Below, one piece after another: positions 1 through 9,201 of a stretch of 64,000 nt of DNA. This DNA comes from DASQPR01 sp963724705 (GTDB lineage Bacteria > Actinomycetota > Actinomycetes > Mycobacteriales > Micromonosporaceae), in contig CAVRVS010000005.1 of NCBI GenBank assembly GCA_963724705.1, forward strand, positions 316,943-380,942, in the 5' to 3' direction. Each line of letters opens with the position of its first letter. Within the stretch, counting starts at the first letter, position 1. Position numbers and translations under genes: made by a program. The notes beneath the pieces were generated by a model, which was not told where the DNA came from, did no database searches, and saw nothing but the letters and a program-made list of their open reading frames with translations.

Positions 1-1
1 T

Positions 2-403
2 CGCCCTTTCGCGGTACGGCAAGTTCTGGCGCTGCTGCCGTACGAGGACGTCGAGGCGGCGCAACGTCGGCTGGTCGACATGTTCGACTTCGAGGCCGGC
101 ACGGTAACCCGAGACGACACCGGGACTGTCGTGCACGCCGAGGTCATGGCCGGGCGCGGATTCGTACACCTGCATCCGCCGACCGCCTATCTCGCGTCGC
201 CGGGCATGGACGGTGTCGCCAGTGCTGCCGTGGTGGCCAGCGTGACCGATGTTGATGAGCACGCCGCCCGCGCAGTCAGCCGTGGCGGCCGGCTGCTGTA
301 CGGACCGGCCGACATGCCGTACGGCGTCCGTGAGTACGGCGTACGCGATCACGAAGGACACCCGTGGAGCTTTCAGGCTCCGCTACCCGAGAGGCGGACG
401 TGA
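2..403 (+). CDS. VOC (glyoxalase/bleomycin-resistance) family protein, 5' end outside window
   Basis: The open frame enters from the left edge, so the start codon is missing; 133 residues are visible. It reads LLPYEDVEAA early on and ends with the C-terminal VOC half, including YGVREYGVRDHEGHPWSF, the usual last beta strands with a conserved Glu/His metal region. This matches small glyoxalase-fold proteins with a truncated first motif. The stop overlaps the next gene (TGATG), so the two VOC genes are co-translated. Substrate is unknown; many family members are lyases or drug-binding proteins. An internal ATG at 80 is not the likely start because homology-like sequence continues upstream of it. 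Confidence 0.75.
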   Translation, partial: RPFAVRQVLALLPYEDVEAAQRRLVDMFDFEAGTVTRDDTGTVVHAEVMAGRGFVHLHPPTAYLASPGMDGVASAAVVASVTDVDEHAARAVSRGGRLLYGPADMPYGVREYGVRDHEGHPWSFQAPLPERRT

Positions 404-741
404 TGAGCGGAGAAGCGTCATACATCGAGCTGGGCGTACGGGATGCCAACGCGGCCCGCGCGTTCTACGGCCGGCTGCTCGGCTGGCAGGCGTCCGGCGA
501 CAGCGGACCGGGGCAGGTCGATTTGCCGACGCTGCCGATCGGGATCCACGACGGCGACGACTCCGCGATCTTCGAGGTCTTCTTCTCGGTCGAGGACCTC
601 GATGCATCGTTGGCCCAGGTCGCGCAGCTCGGAGGGCGGGTCACCAGTGACGTGAACGAGAGTCCAGGGTTCGGCCGCTGGGCCGAGTGTGCCGACGACC
701 AGGGTGTCCGATTCGGGCTGCGCCAACCCGAGACGGCCTAG
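403..741 (+). CDS. VOC family protein
   Basis: A 112-residue single-domain glyoxalase-fold protein. The N terminus reads SYIELGVRDANAARAFYGRLLGW, the characteristic first VOC beta-alpha-beta unit; the C-terminal part carries the DDQGVRFGLRQ last strand. The ATG at 403 was chosen because it overlaps the previous stop by one base and the fold starts immediately; an in-frame GTG-like extension upstream would run through the neighbouring gene. It is probably a duplicate of the upstream VOC gene, acting in the cytoplasm, with unknown substrate. Confidence 0.75.
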   Translation: MSGEASYIELGVRDANAARAFYGRLLGWQASGDSGPGQVDLPTLPIGIHDGDDSAIFEVFFSVEDLDASLAQVAQLGGRVTSDVNESPGFGRWAECADDQGVRFGLRQPETA

Positions 742-834
742 GCCGCCAGCTCGGTATCGCCAGCTCGGTATGCAGAACGCCGGCAGATAGAACTAGGCGG
801 CCTACTCCGCGCCGGCAAAGACTGGCGAACCCTA

Positions 835-1779
835 CTACGGAGTAATTGCCGTACCCGGCAGAAGGTTGGGGTTTTCGCCCCGCGCGGCCGCACGCTCGGC
901 GGCGATGTCGTGTTCATTGATCGCGACCAGCAGCGGCGATCTCGCCAACAGGATCACGCCGAAGCAGATCGCCCCGCCGGCGATCGCGGCCGGGATGAGC
1001 CACACGCCCTGCCGGGTCACCTCGTGGTAGACGAGGACGCCCCAGAAGATCGACACGATGGGGTCCATCAGCGTGAAGCCGGGCTGCGCAGCCAGCAGCG
1101 GCCCGAGGTGCAGCGCCCACTGCATCAGGACGATGCCGAGGATGCCGGTGAAGACTGCGCCGTACGTCTGCCAGGTCGTGAACACCCCGACGAACCCGCG
1201 GACGTTGAACTGAGCCGCAGTTTCCTTGATCAAGGTGGCCGTGAGCCCGAAACACGTGCCAACCGCGGCGCCGAGGCAGGCCGTACGCCAGAGTCGGTGG
1301 CCGCGCTGCGCGGCTATCACCAGCGAGACAATCAGGCCGACCGTGGCGCCGCCGGCCAGCGCATAAATCGTGGGGGACACGTCGGTCTCGTTACCGGGTC
1401 GCGGATTCAGCACCGCCAGCAGGCTGATCATGGCTCCAGTCATGATCAGGATGCCGGTCCACTCGCTGCGGCCAAGCGAGGTGTGGAACACGCGGGAGGC
1501 GACCAGCAGGGTCAGTGGCACTTCGAGCGTGATGATCGTTTCGACCGACGACAGTTGTCCGTAGCCGAGCGCGACCGCCTGGAAGACGAACGAACCGACC
1601 ATGCCGCCGAAGCCGAGCAGCCAGGTCGGACGGTGCAGGAGATCCCAGAGCAGCGGTAGCCCGAAGGCCTGGTTCGGCGACCCCTCCAGGCTTGCCTTGC
1701 GTTGCATGACGTTGGCCAGCGCATTTCCGCACGCCGCCACCGCAGCAAGAAAGAAACTCAACAATGTTGCCCCGCTCAC
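835..1779 (-). CDS. DMT-superfamily (EamA-like) membrane transporter
   Basis: A 314-residue protein of about nine or ten hydrophobic segments arranged as two repeated halves, as in drug/metabolite transporters. The first half begins with a membrane segment followed by GNALANVMQRKASLEG, a motif common in actinobacterial DMT proteins; the second half has PGFTLMDPIVSIFWGVLVYHE, matching the conserved end of the EamA repeat. A GTG start is preceded by AAGGTG at good spacing. The C-terminal tail is polar and cytoplasmic. Substrate cannot be told. The gene stands alone, divergent from the PadR operon. Confidence 0.75.
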   Translation of the reverse strand: MSGATLLSFFLAAVAACGNALANVMQRKASLEGSPNQAFGLPLLWDLLHRPTWLLGFGGMVGSFVFQAVALGYGQLSSVETIITLEVPLTLLVASRVFHTSLGRSEWTGILIMTGAMISLLAVLNPRPGNETDVSPTIYALAGGATVGLIVSLVIAAQRGHRLWRTACLGAAVGTCFGLTATLIKETAAQFNVRGFVGVFTTWQTYGAVFTGILGIVLMQWALHLGPLLAAQPGFTLMDPIVSIFWGVLVYHEVTRQGVWLIPAAIAGGAICFGVILLARSPLLVAINEHDIAAERAAARGENPNLLPGTAITP

Positions 1780-1957
1780 TTGGGCACCTTAATCAATCCT
1801 GAGACGCTGCGGTCGGAGTGTCGGGCTAATCACGTTCGCATGATTCTCTCGGCGGCTAAATGAGCGCTTCATGCGATCGCCGAGCCGCTGAGTGAACGCA
1901 CATATTGAGCGAACCAGCCGTGTGCCGTGGATGTTCCGGTTAGGGACTGTTCCGCTA

Positions 1958-1994
1958 TTGACGGTACAGCGCAATACGGAGTACCGTCCGGTCC
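1958..1994 (+). promoter_or_regulatory. Leaderless promoter with inverted-repeat operator for the PadR operon
   Basis: TTGACG (1958-1963), an 18-base spacer and TACCGT (1982-1987) form a promoter ending 7 bases before the ATG, so the transcript would start at or next to the start codon. Perfect 7-base arms ACGGTAC (1961-1967) and GTACCGT (1981-1987) overlap both hexamers, the expected place for a PadR-type autorepressor. There is no Shine-Dalgarno sequence. Promoter calls by eye are inference. Confidence 0.5.
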
Positions 1995-2327
1995 ATGGAT
2001 GCGACGCAACTCCTGAAGGGTGTCCTGGACGTGGCGGTCCTCGCGGTGCTGAAGACCGGCGACGGATACGGCTACGACGTGCTGCGTCGCCTGCGATCGG
2101 CCGGGTTGGAGGACGTCGGCGACGCGTCTGTGTACGGCACGCTGCGCCGCCTCTACGCCGGCGGTGCCCTGACGACGTACGTCGTGCCGAGCGACGAGGG
2201 CCCGCACCGGAAGTACTACGCGCTCAACAAGACCGGCCATGACCAACTTGCGCAGTCCGCGAAGATCTGGCGCTCGTTCGCGTCCACGATGGATGATCTG
2301 CTAACCGAACAGGGGGTCTCGGCATGA
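1995..2327 (+). CDS. PadR-family transcriptional regulator
   Basis: A 110-residue winged-helix protein. It begins LLKGVLDVAVLAVLKTGDGYGYDVLRRL, the PadR first helices, followed by the wing segment SVYGTLRRLYAGGAL and HRKYYALNKTG typical of the family. PadR proteins of this size are dimeric repressors. The stop overlaps the next gene by ATGA, pairing it with a HAAS-domain membrane protein, the standard PadR-HAAS arrangement in which the membrane protein is thought to respond to envelope stress. It is likely autoregulated through the palindrome just upstream. Confidence 0.88.
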   Translation: MDATQLLKGVLDVAVLAVLKTGDGYGYDVLRRLRSAGLEDVGDASVYGTLRRLYAGGALTTYVVPSDEGPHRKYYALNKTGHDQLAQSAKIWRSFASTMDDLLTEQGVSA

Positions 2328-3049
2328 GCACCGACGCCACCGAAGCCAACGTCGGCGGAACGTCCGGCCCGACGACCGCCGTGCTGTCCGGTGCGGCCGA
2401 CGCCGGCACCGGCTCCGGCCCGGACACGCGCTCCGGCTCCCGCACGGCCGAGATCGCCGCCTATCTGGCCGACGTGCGCGGCGCGATGACCGATCTAGAC
2501 CCGGGCGTACGGGACGGCCTGCTGGAGGACCTTCCGGAGCACCTGGCCGAAGTGGCCGCGGCCGACCCGTCGCCGCTGCAGTCGCGGCTCGGGCCGCCGG
2601 CCGCGTTCGCCGCCGAACTGCGAGCGGCCGCCGGTCTCGCACCGGCGCCACCGAGTGTCGGCCGCCGGCCCAACGAACAGCTCGTCTCGTCGGCTCAGCT
2701 TGCTCGCGAGTTCGCCGTCCGGCTCGATCGGTCGCTCGGCCGCCTGGCCGGGTACGAAACGCTGCGGGAACTGCTCGTGGCCCTGCGGCCGGGTTGGTGG
2801 GCGCTGCGCGGCGCCGGTGTCGCCTCATTCCTGACGATCGCGATCGGCCACGCGTCTTACTACTACTACGTGAATGTGGCCGACGTGATCGGGATGTCCC
2901 TTATCGCGTTCATTGGCGCACTGATTTCGGTCCGCGTCGGCCGGGCCACGCTGCGGGCGAGCGCCAGCACACGGATGCTCGTGGCGATCATCAATGTGCC
3001 ATGCGTCCTGATCCTGCTCTACGCCGCGCTCGCGATCCGGCGGTACTGA
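2324..3049 (+). CDS. HAAS-domain membrane protein, PadR partner
   Basis: A 241-residue protein. The first ~45 residues are a disordered Thr/Ser/Gly leader. Residues ~45-110 resemble the HAAS domain (AEIAAYLADVRGAM, then an acidic helix ending FAAELRAAAGL), which is found next to PadR regulators. Three membrane segments follow in the C-terminal half, the last ending at ALAIRRY. Translation is coupled to the PadR gene by an ATGA overlap. A role as a membrane sensor or antagonist of PadR is inferred from the genomic pairing only. Confidence 0.7.
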   Translation: MSTDATEANVGGTSGPTTAVLSGAADAGTGSGPDTRSGSRTAEIAAYLADVRGAMTDLDPGVRDGLLEDLPEHLAEVAAADPSPLQSRLGPPAAFAAELRAAAGLAPAPPSVGRRPNEQLVSSAQLAREFAVRLDRSLGRLAGYETLRELLVALRPGWWALRGAGVASFLTIAIGHASYYYYVNVADVIGMSLIAFIGALISVRVGRATLRASASTRMLVAIINVPCVLILLYAALAIRRY

Positions 3050-3173
3050 TCCGACGGACTCACTGCGGCGGCGCGGCCGACGCGGGGCCCACTGGAATGC
3101 AGCGCGCGCCGCCCAACCCGTCGAACTGAGCGAGGCGACTCGCGCCGGCGGCGGTTCCGGCTACGGTTGGGAC

Positions 3174-3956
3174 GTGAAGATCGGAATGCCGAACCTCATC
3201 GACGCGCTCCTGTTCGACCTCGACGGCGTACTCACGCCGACGGCGCTGGTCCATGCGGCCGCCTGGGGCGAGTTGTTCGACGAGTTCCTGCGGCAACGCT
3301 TCGGCGACGGCTTCACGCCGTTCGATCGCATCCGGGAATACGACGACTACGTCGATGGCAAGCCGCGCGCGGACGGCGTGCGGTCCTTCCTCGCCGCCCG
3401 CCACATCGACCTGCCGGAGGGCTCGCCGGACGACGGACCCGATGCGCCGACCATCAGCGGCCTCGCGGCTCGTAAGGACGAGATCTTCCTGGCGAAGGTC
3501 GAGCGCGATGGCGTCAAGCCGTACCCGGGATCGGTCGAATATCTGAAGGCGGCCCGAGCCGCCGGCCTCAAGACCGCCGTCGTGTCGTCGAGCCGCAACT
3601 GCGAGCAGATCGTCAAGTCGGCGGGGCTCGCGGAATTTCTGGATGTCCGCGTCGATGGCGTTACCGCCGCGAAGGAGTCGCTGCGCGGCAAGCCCGAGCC
3701 GGACACCTTCGTCAACGCCGCCTTCAAGCTCGACGTCGAGCCGGCGCATGCCGCGGTGTTCGAGGACGCGACCTCGGGCGTCGCCGCCGCACGGGCCGGC
3801 TCATTCGGGTATGTCGTGGGCGTCGATCGGGTAGACCAGCATGGCGAGGACGAACACGCGGATGCGCTGCGCGAACACGGCGCCGACATCGTCGTGCGCG
3901 ATCTCGCCGATTTGCTGGGTACGGACGCCAGCGTGCCGCCGGAGACGGGGGAATAA
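3174..3956 (+). CDS. HAD-superfamily beta-phosphoglucomutase-like hydrolase
   Basis: A 260-residue HAD protein with all four motifs: DLDGVLTPT (nucleophile and acid/base Asp), SSSRN (motif II), GKPEPDTF (motif III Lys) and FEDATSGVAAA (motif IV). A helical cap domain sits between motifs I and II. A GTG start is used. It lies 5 bases before a GH65 phosphorylase gene, the conserved pair in which the phosphorylase releases beta-glucose-1-phosphate and this enzyme converts it to glucose-6-phosphate. The match is strong for the family; phosphatase activity is the alternative. Confidence 0.85.
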   Translation: MKIGMPNLIDALLFDLDGVLTPTALVHAAAWGELFDEFLRQRFGDGFTPFDRIREYDDYVDGKPRADGVRSFLAARHIDLPEGSPDDGPDAPTISGLAARKDEIFLAKVERDGVKPYPGSVEYLKAARAAGLKTAVVSSSRNCEQIVKSAGLAEFLDVRVDGVTAAKESLRGKPEPDTFVNAAFKLDVEPAHAAVFEDATSGVAAARAGSFGYVVGVDRVDQHGEDEHADALREHGADIVVRDLADLLGTDASVPPETGE

Positions 3957-3961
3957 ATCGA

Positions 3962-6307
3962 ATGATCAGCCACCGCGCGTTTCCGGTCGAGCCGTGGACG
4001 ATCCGCGAATCGCACCTCGACCTCGACGTCTTGGCCCAGACCGAATCGGTGTTCGCATTGTCGAACGGCCACATTGGGCTGCGCGCGAACCTCGACGAAG
4101 GTGAACCGCATGGCTTGCCGGGCACGTACCTGAACGCGGTCCACGAGCTGCGGCCACTCGACTACGGCGAATCGGTGTACGGCAACCCGAACTCCAGCCA
4201 GACGGTCATCAACGTGGCCAACGGCAAGGTGATCCGGCTCCTGGTCGACGACGAACCGTTCGACGTGCGTTATGGCAGCTTGGAAGAGCACGAACGCGTA
4301 CTCGACATGCGGGCCGGCACGCTCGGCCGGCACGCGATGTGGACGTCGCCGGCCGGCCGCCAGATCGACGTACGCAGCACACGCATGGTCTCGTTCACCG
4401 AGCGCGCGGTGGCCGCGATCTGCTACGAGGTCACGCCGGTCAACGGTCGCGTCCAGGTGGTGCTGCAGTCGGATCTCGTCGTGAACGAGCCCATGCCGGA
4501 GCGCGCCAACGATCCCCGGTCGGCCGGCTCGATCGATGCGCCGTTCGTGCCCGAAATGCACGCCGACAGCCGCCTGCGTACGGTCCTGGTCCACAGCACG
4601 CGTATGAGCCAGCTCCGCGTCGGCGCGGGCATGGATCACATCATCGAATGTCCGGCGGATTTCCAAACCGAAACGGTCAGCCATCCGATGCTGGGCCGGA
4701 TCACCGTCACTGTCGCGCTCGATCCCGGCCAGACGTTGCGGATCACGAAGTTCCTCGCGTACGGCTGGTCGGCGCAGCGTTCTCTGCCGGCGATCGAGGC
4801 TCAGGTCGAGGCGGCCTTGACGGCGGCCGTGGCCACCGGCTGGGACGGCCTGCTCAAAAAGCAGCGGGAATTCCTCGACGTCTACTGGTCGCGGGCCGAT
4901 GTCCAGATCGACGGCGCCGATGACGTGCAGCAGGCGGTCCGGTTCGGGCTGTTCCATGTGCTGCAGGCGACGTGCCGCGCCGAGCGTCGGGCGATCCCCG
5001 CTAAGGGACTGACCGGACCCGGGTACGACGGGCACTCGTTCTGGGACACCGAGACGTTCGTCTTGCCGGTGGCGACCTACACCTGGCCCGAGGCGACGCG
5101 CGATGCGTTGCGCTGGCGGCATTCGACGCTCGATATCGCCCGCGAGAACGCGGCCCGCATGGGGTTGAGCGGCGCCGCCTTCGCCTGGCGGACGATCGTG
5201 GGGCAGGAATGCTCGGCCTACTGGCCGGCCGGCGAGGCCGCGTTCCACATCAACGCCGACATCGCGTACGCCGTGATCCGCCAGGTCGAGGCGACCGGCG
5301 ACGTCAACTTCGAGCGCGAGGTCGGCCTGGAGTTGTTGGTCGAGACCGCGCGGCTGTGGATGTCGCTCGGCGACGTCGACGCGGCCGGCCTCTTCCGGAT
5401 CGACGGTGTCACGGGACCGGACGAGTACAGCGCGCTCGCCGACAATAACGTCTACACGAACCTGATGGCACAACGGAATCTCGAGGGCGCCGCGGACGCC
5501 GCCGTACGCCATTCGGACGTGGCCGACCGGCTCGGTGTGACGGCCGACGAGATCACCGGATGGCGGGACGCGGCGAAGAACATGACCATCCCGTACGACG
5601 AGGTGGCCGGCATCCACCCGCAGGCGGAGGGCTTCACCGAGCACGCCGTTTGGGACTTCGCGTCGACTCCGCCGGAGAAATACCCGCTCTTGCTGAACTA
5701 CTCGTATCGGGAGCTCTACCGCAAGCAGGTCGTGAAGCAGGCCGACCTGGTGCTCGCGATGCACGCGCGCGGCGACATGTTCACGGCCGAACAGAAGGCG
5801 CGCAACTTCGCCTATTACGAAGCCATCACCGTCCGCGACTCGTCGCTGTCATCGACCACGCAAGCGGTGATGGCCGCCGAAGTCGGCCAACTCGACCTCG
5901 CCTACGACTATCTCGGCGAGGCCGCGCTGATGGACCTGGCCGACCTGGAGCACAACACCCGCGATGGCGTCCACATGGCCTCGCTCGCCGGGGCGTGGAT
6001 CGCTCTCGTCGCCGGCTTCGGCGGCATGCGCGAGATGGATGGTCGGTTGTGGTTCACGCCGCGGCTTCCGAAGGGCATATCGCGCCTGACCTTCGGCATG
6101 TGCTGGAGACGCGAAACTCTGCATGTGGAGATCACGCCGAAGGAAACGACGTACTACGTCGACGGCGGCGACCCGATCGATATACATCACTACGGCGAAC
6201 CGCTCCGGATCGTTCCCACTGTGCGTCAGACACGAGCGAACCACAGCGTCGAGGCGGGTCCACGGCCCATGCAGCCGGTGGGCCGGTGGCCACTGCGCCG
6301 AGAGTGA
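3962..6307 (+). CDS. Glycoside hydrolase family 65 disaccharide phosphorylase (trehalose/maltose/kojibiose type)
   Basis: A 781-residue protein with the GH65 order: N-terminal beta-sandwich (about 1-260), linker helices, (alpha/alpha)6 catalytic barrel (about 310-690) and a small C-terminal sheet. Hallmarks are YDGHSFWDTETFVLP in the barrel, GVTGPDEYS with the likely general-acid Glu near residue 487, and phosphate-site residues around DSSLSSTTQAV. Family members cleave alpha-glucosidic disaccharides with phosphate to give beta-glucose-1-phosphate. The beta-phosphoglucomutase-like gene directly upstream supports this route. The exact linkage (trehalose, maltose, kojibiose, nigerose) cannot be decided by eye. 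Confidence 0.87.
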   Translation: MISHRAFPVEPWTIRESHLDLDVLAQTESVFALSNGHIGLRANLDEGEPHGLPGTYLNAVHELRPLDYGESVYGNPNSSQTVINVANGKVIRLLVDDEPFDVRYGSLEEHERVLDMRAGTLGRHAMWTSPAGRQIDVRSTRMVSFTERAVAAICYEVTPVNGRVQVVLQSDLVVNEPMPERANDPRSAGSIDAPFVPEMHADSRLRTVLVHSTRMSQLRVGAGMDHIIECPADFQTETVSHPMLGRITVTVALDPGQTLRITKFLAYGWSAQRSLPAIEAQVEAALTAAVATGWDGLLKKQREFLDVYWSRADVQIDGADDVQQAVRFGLFHVLQATCRAERRAIPAKGLTGPGYDGHSFWDTETFVLPVATYTWPEATRDALRWRHSTLDIARENAARMGLSGAAFAWRTIVGQECSAYWPAGEAAFHINADIAYAVIRQVEATGDVNFEREVGLELLVETARLWMSLGDVDAAGLFRIDGVTGPDEYSALADNNVYTNLMAQRNLEGAADAAVRHSDVADRLGVTADEITGWRDAAKNMTIPYDEVAGIHPQAEGFTEHAVWDFASTPPEKYPLLLNYSYRELYRKQVVKQADLVLAMHARGDMFTAEQKARNFAYYEAITVRDSSLSSTTQAVMAAEVGQLDLAYDYLGEAALMDLADLEHNTRDGVHMASLAGAWIALVAGFGGMREMDGRLWFTPRLPKGISRLTFGMCWRRETLHVEITPKETTYYVDGGDPIDIHHYGEPLRIVPTVRQTRANHSVEAGPRPMQPVGRWPLRRE

Positions 6308-6367
6308 ACAAACCCTCCGCTAGTACGGCCTGATGATGTTGGATAACGGCGGGGCGCGGCCATTCGG

Positions 6368-7306
6368 TCAGAGCGGCCGGCGGAACATCTTGCGGCGGGC
6401 GAAGGTCGTGAACCCGGCCCGCTCGAACGCTTTCGCCATGCCGACGTTCGCGGTGTCGCAGTCGCCCCGGATCTCGGTCGCGTCGTTGTCCGCCAGGATG
6501 CGTGTTCCGCGGGCGACGACGGCAGTGGCATAGCCGCGTCCCCGGTGCGCCGACGCGACCCCGACGAGACCGATCACGGCCGAGCCGGCGTTGCGGGCCG
6601 GCAGGCTGACGGCGACCGGCCGATCGTCGGTGTCGTAGCCGATCTCGTACCACTCCGGTTCGTGGTCCATCTCGGCCATGTCGTCGAAGTTCAACGCGGC
6701 GGCACCGCGCGCGCCGTGCTCGGCGACCTCGTCGCGGAGGATCGAATCGGCGGTGTCAACGAGCACATCGGCCAGCACGTCGATGAACGGCTCGCGCCCG
6801 AGATCGGGAAGCGAGCGCCAGGTGAGACGGGAATCCTGCGGCGGCAACGGCGTCCCCGCCCGCCAGATGAAGCGGCGACCGTCCCGGATCAGCGCGAAGC
6901 CGGCCCGAGCCAACAATTGCTCGCGAAACTCCGCGTGACGCTGGAATTGTGGTGCCTGGCCCGGCGTGTCCAGGACGTGGCCCTGTTCCGTGGCGCCGAG
7001 GTCGCGGGCGAGTGCGCCCGCGGCTGCTAACAAGGCCTCGCCGGTCGCGTCATCGGGTGCGTCGAGCAGCACGATGTCCACGGGGATGTCCCGGCCGGGC
7101 ATCGCCCACAGTACGACGTTGCCGATCGGAGCGTCGTCGGAGCGCGCGACGAGACACCACTCGGGTCGGGTGCACTCCTTGGCCAGCAACAACTCCAGGT
7201 ATGCCGCCGTTGACGCATTGCGCTCGCTGTCGTCGGGAAACGTCGTAAGGGCCGGGATTTCATCGGCGCGGGCAGGTCGGACAGTTACCGGTCGGACAAC
7301 GGTCAC
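6368..7306 (-). CDS. GNAT-family N-acetyltransferase, tandem domain
   Basis: About 312 residues from the GTG at 7306, which begins a typical GNAT strand (TVRPARADEIPAL). The C-terminal half has the acetyl-CoA loop VGVASAHRGRGYATAVV and ends ...AKAFERAGFTTFARRKMF, a complete GNAT domain. The N-terminal half resembles a second, degenerate GNAT domain without a clear CoA loop, as in two-domain mycothiol-synthase-like acetyltransferases. An in-frame ATG at 7378 would add 24 basic, non-family residues. Substrate is unknown. Confidence 0.7.
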   Translation of the reverse strand: MTVVRPVTVRPARADEIPALTTFPDDSERNASTAAYLELLLAKECTRPEWCLVARSDDAPIGNVVLWAMPGRDIPVDIVLLDAPDDATGEALLAAAGALARDLGATEQGHVLDTPGQAPQFQRHAEFREQLLARAGFALIRDGRRFIWRAGTPLPPQDSRLTWRSLPDLGREPFIDVLADVLVDTADSILRDEVAEHGARGAAALNFDDMAEMDHEPEWYEIGYDTDDRPVAVSLPARNAGSAVIGLVGVASAHRGRGYATAVVARGTRILADNDATEIRGDCDTANVGMAKAFERAGFTTFARRKMFRRPL

Positions 7307-7404
7307 CGGGTGATTCCTCGCAATGGGTAGGCGGCGCTGGCGGCCGGAGCGTATGGCCGTCGGGGGTCTTCCGGCCACTCAATTACGCCGATCAAGTCGG
7401 GCGT

Positions 7405-8443
7405 CTACTCCTCGCTCGACGATGACCAGATGTTGATGTGGCCCTCGGTGGCGTACGTGTCGATCTCGGCTAGCTCGTCGTCGGTGAAGTCGAGCCGACC
7501 GAGCGCGGCGACGTTGTTCTCCAACTGCGTCACGCTGCTGACACCGATCAGCACCGATGTCATCCGCGGATCGCGCAGTGACCACGCTAGCGCCATCTGG
7601 GACAGCGTCTGGCCACGCCGCTCCGCGATGGCGCCCAGTGACCGTACCCGTTGCAGGTTTTCGTCGCTGAGCATGCCTTTGTCGAGCGCGCCGCCGGTCG
7701 CGACGCGGGAGTCCGCCGGAATGCCGTTCAGGTACCGGTCGGTGAGCAGGCCCTGCGCCAGCGGCGAGAACGCGATGCAGCCGACGCCCTCGTGTTCGAG
7801 CGTGCCGAGCAGGTTCTGCGCCTCGATCCAGCGGTTGAACATGGAGTAGGACGGCTGGTGGATGAGCAGGGGAGTGCCGAGGTCACGCAGGATCGCGGCG
7901 GCCTCGGACGTCTTCTCCGCCGAGTACGAGGAGATGCCGACGTACAAGGCCTTTCCGGCCCGTACGGCGGAGTCGAGCGCGCCGAGCGTCTCCTCGAGCG
8001 GCGTGTCCGGATCGAAGCGGTGCGAGTAGAAGATGTCGACGTAGTCGAGTCCCATCCGCTTCAGCGACTGGTCGAGCGATGCGGTCAGGTACTTGCGGGA
8101 GCCGTGGTCGCCGTACGGCCCGGGCCACATGTCATAGCCGGCCTTGGTGGAGATGACGAGCTCGTCGCGGTAGACGTCCAGGTCCGCGCGCAGGATCCGC
8201 CCGAAGTTGACTTCGGCCGACCCGTACGGCGGGCCGTAGTTGTTGGCCAGGTCGAAGTGGGTGATCCCGAGGTCGAAGGCGCGGCGGCAGAGTCTCCCGT
8301 TGGGTCTCCCACGGTCGGCCGTCGCCGAAGTTGTGCCACAGGCCGAGCGAGATCGCCGGCAGGTCGAGGCCACTGCGGCCGGTGCGGCGGTACTCCATGG
8401 TGTCGTAGCGCTGCGCTGAAGGTAGGTATGTCACGCCGGTCAT
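7405..8443 (-). pseudogene. Aldo/keto reductase (YghZ-like) with one frameshift
   Basis: The protein is read in two frames. From the ATG at 8443 comes MTGVTYLPSAQRYDTMEYRR..SGLDLPAISLGLWHNFGDG; it leaves frame near 8285-8292, where an extra C in a CTGCCGCCGC stretch separates it from RRAFDLGITHFDLANNYGP and the rest. The body keeps the AKR tetrad: HFDLANNYG (Asp, Tyr), VISTKAGYD (Lys) and YVDIFYSHRFD (His). The family reduces aldehydes such as methylglyoxal with NADPH. The 340-residue total equals the family length when the extra base is removed, so this is a recent lesion or a sequence error. Confidence 0.8.
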
Positions 8444-8639
8444 GCTAGGCGTCGAGCTGTGGCGAGGCGTGAAAACCTGAGCGTAGTCTGCGTTCATGCT
8501 GGTCAGAGTGATGAGCTCGGCCGATCGCCGACCTTGTGTCGACCCGCTTGAGGACCAGACGCAGCAAATCCTCGCGGCCGGCGTACCACTCTCGTGCGAT
8601 GGCCGGTTTCGGTGGCGGCCGGACGCGAGTAGAGACGCA

Positions 8640-9086
8640 TCACCGCGGCAGGGCCGGCGGCGAGCTTAACTGCTTCCTGCACTCGTCGAGCGTCGCGCAC
8701 TGGATCACGATGTCGGCCACTCCGGGCATCTGCTTCACGTCGTCCGGAAACGAACCGTTACGGATCTTGTTGTAGGCCGTCAGGTTCGCCGTCGTGAATT
8801 CGAACGACGGTGGCATGTCTTCAGGCTTGACCGTCCCGACTAGGTCGGGCGAGCGCGACGCGAATTTCGCATACGCCTCCGTTTGCGACACGAACGTCAC
8901 GTCATCGACACCGGGGAGCGCGCGAATCGCCGCTTCGGCGGCATCTCGGTCGGCCCGAGTCGAATCCACTCGCAGAAGGACCGCCATCTTCGGCTTCTGC
9001 CCAGTGTCGAAGTCCGCGACCGCAGCGCTCGAACAACCCGATACACCGGCCAGCACTGCCAGCAGAAACAGAACCGCCTTTCGCAT
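8640..9086 (-). CDS. Lipoprotein with FtsX extracellular-domain-like fold
   Basis: A 148-residue protein. Residues 1-20 are a signal peptide with lipobox LAGVSGC. The mature part MAVLLRVDSTRADRDAAEAA, then LPGVDDVTFVSQTEAYAKF and MPPSFEFTT...MPGVADIVIQC, follows the pattern of the FtsX extracellular domain, which in FtsX contacts cell-wall hydrolase partners. Here the domain stands alone on a lipid anchor without the four-helix permease. The start ATG at 9086 gives a clean signal peptide. It lies downstream of a two-component system on the same strand, which may control it. Function is unknown. Confidence 0.7.
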   Translation of the reverse strand: MRKAVLFLLAVLAGVSGCSSAAVADFDTGQKPKMAVLLRVDSTRADRDAAEAAIRALPGVDDVTFVSQTEAYAKFASRSPDLVGTVKPEDMPPSFEFTTANLTAYNKIRNGSFPDDVKQMPGVADIVIQCATLDECRKQLSSPPALPR

Positions 9087-9201
9087 TCCGGCGAGTATAG
9101 GGGTGGCGGCCGGGGTGTGCTGACCCCGATGACCGCCAGCCCAGAACGCCGTCGCGGGCGGCGCCGGCCGGTCGGCGCCTTCTTTAACCGCGCGACGTGC
9201 G

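Noticed and set aside
3347..5764. Long minus-strand open frame antisense to the HAD and GH65 genes
   Set aside because: Shadow of well-conserved plus-strand coding sequence; no domain or start signal.
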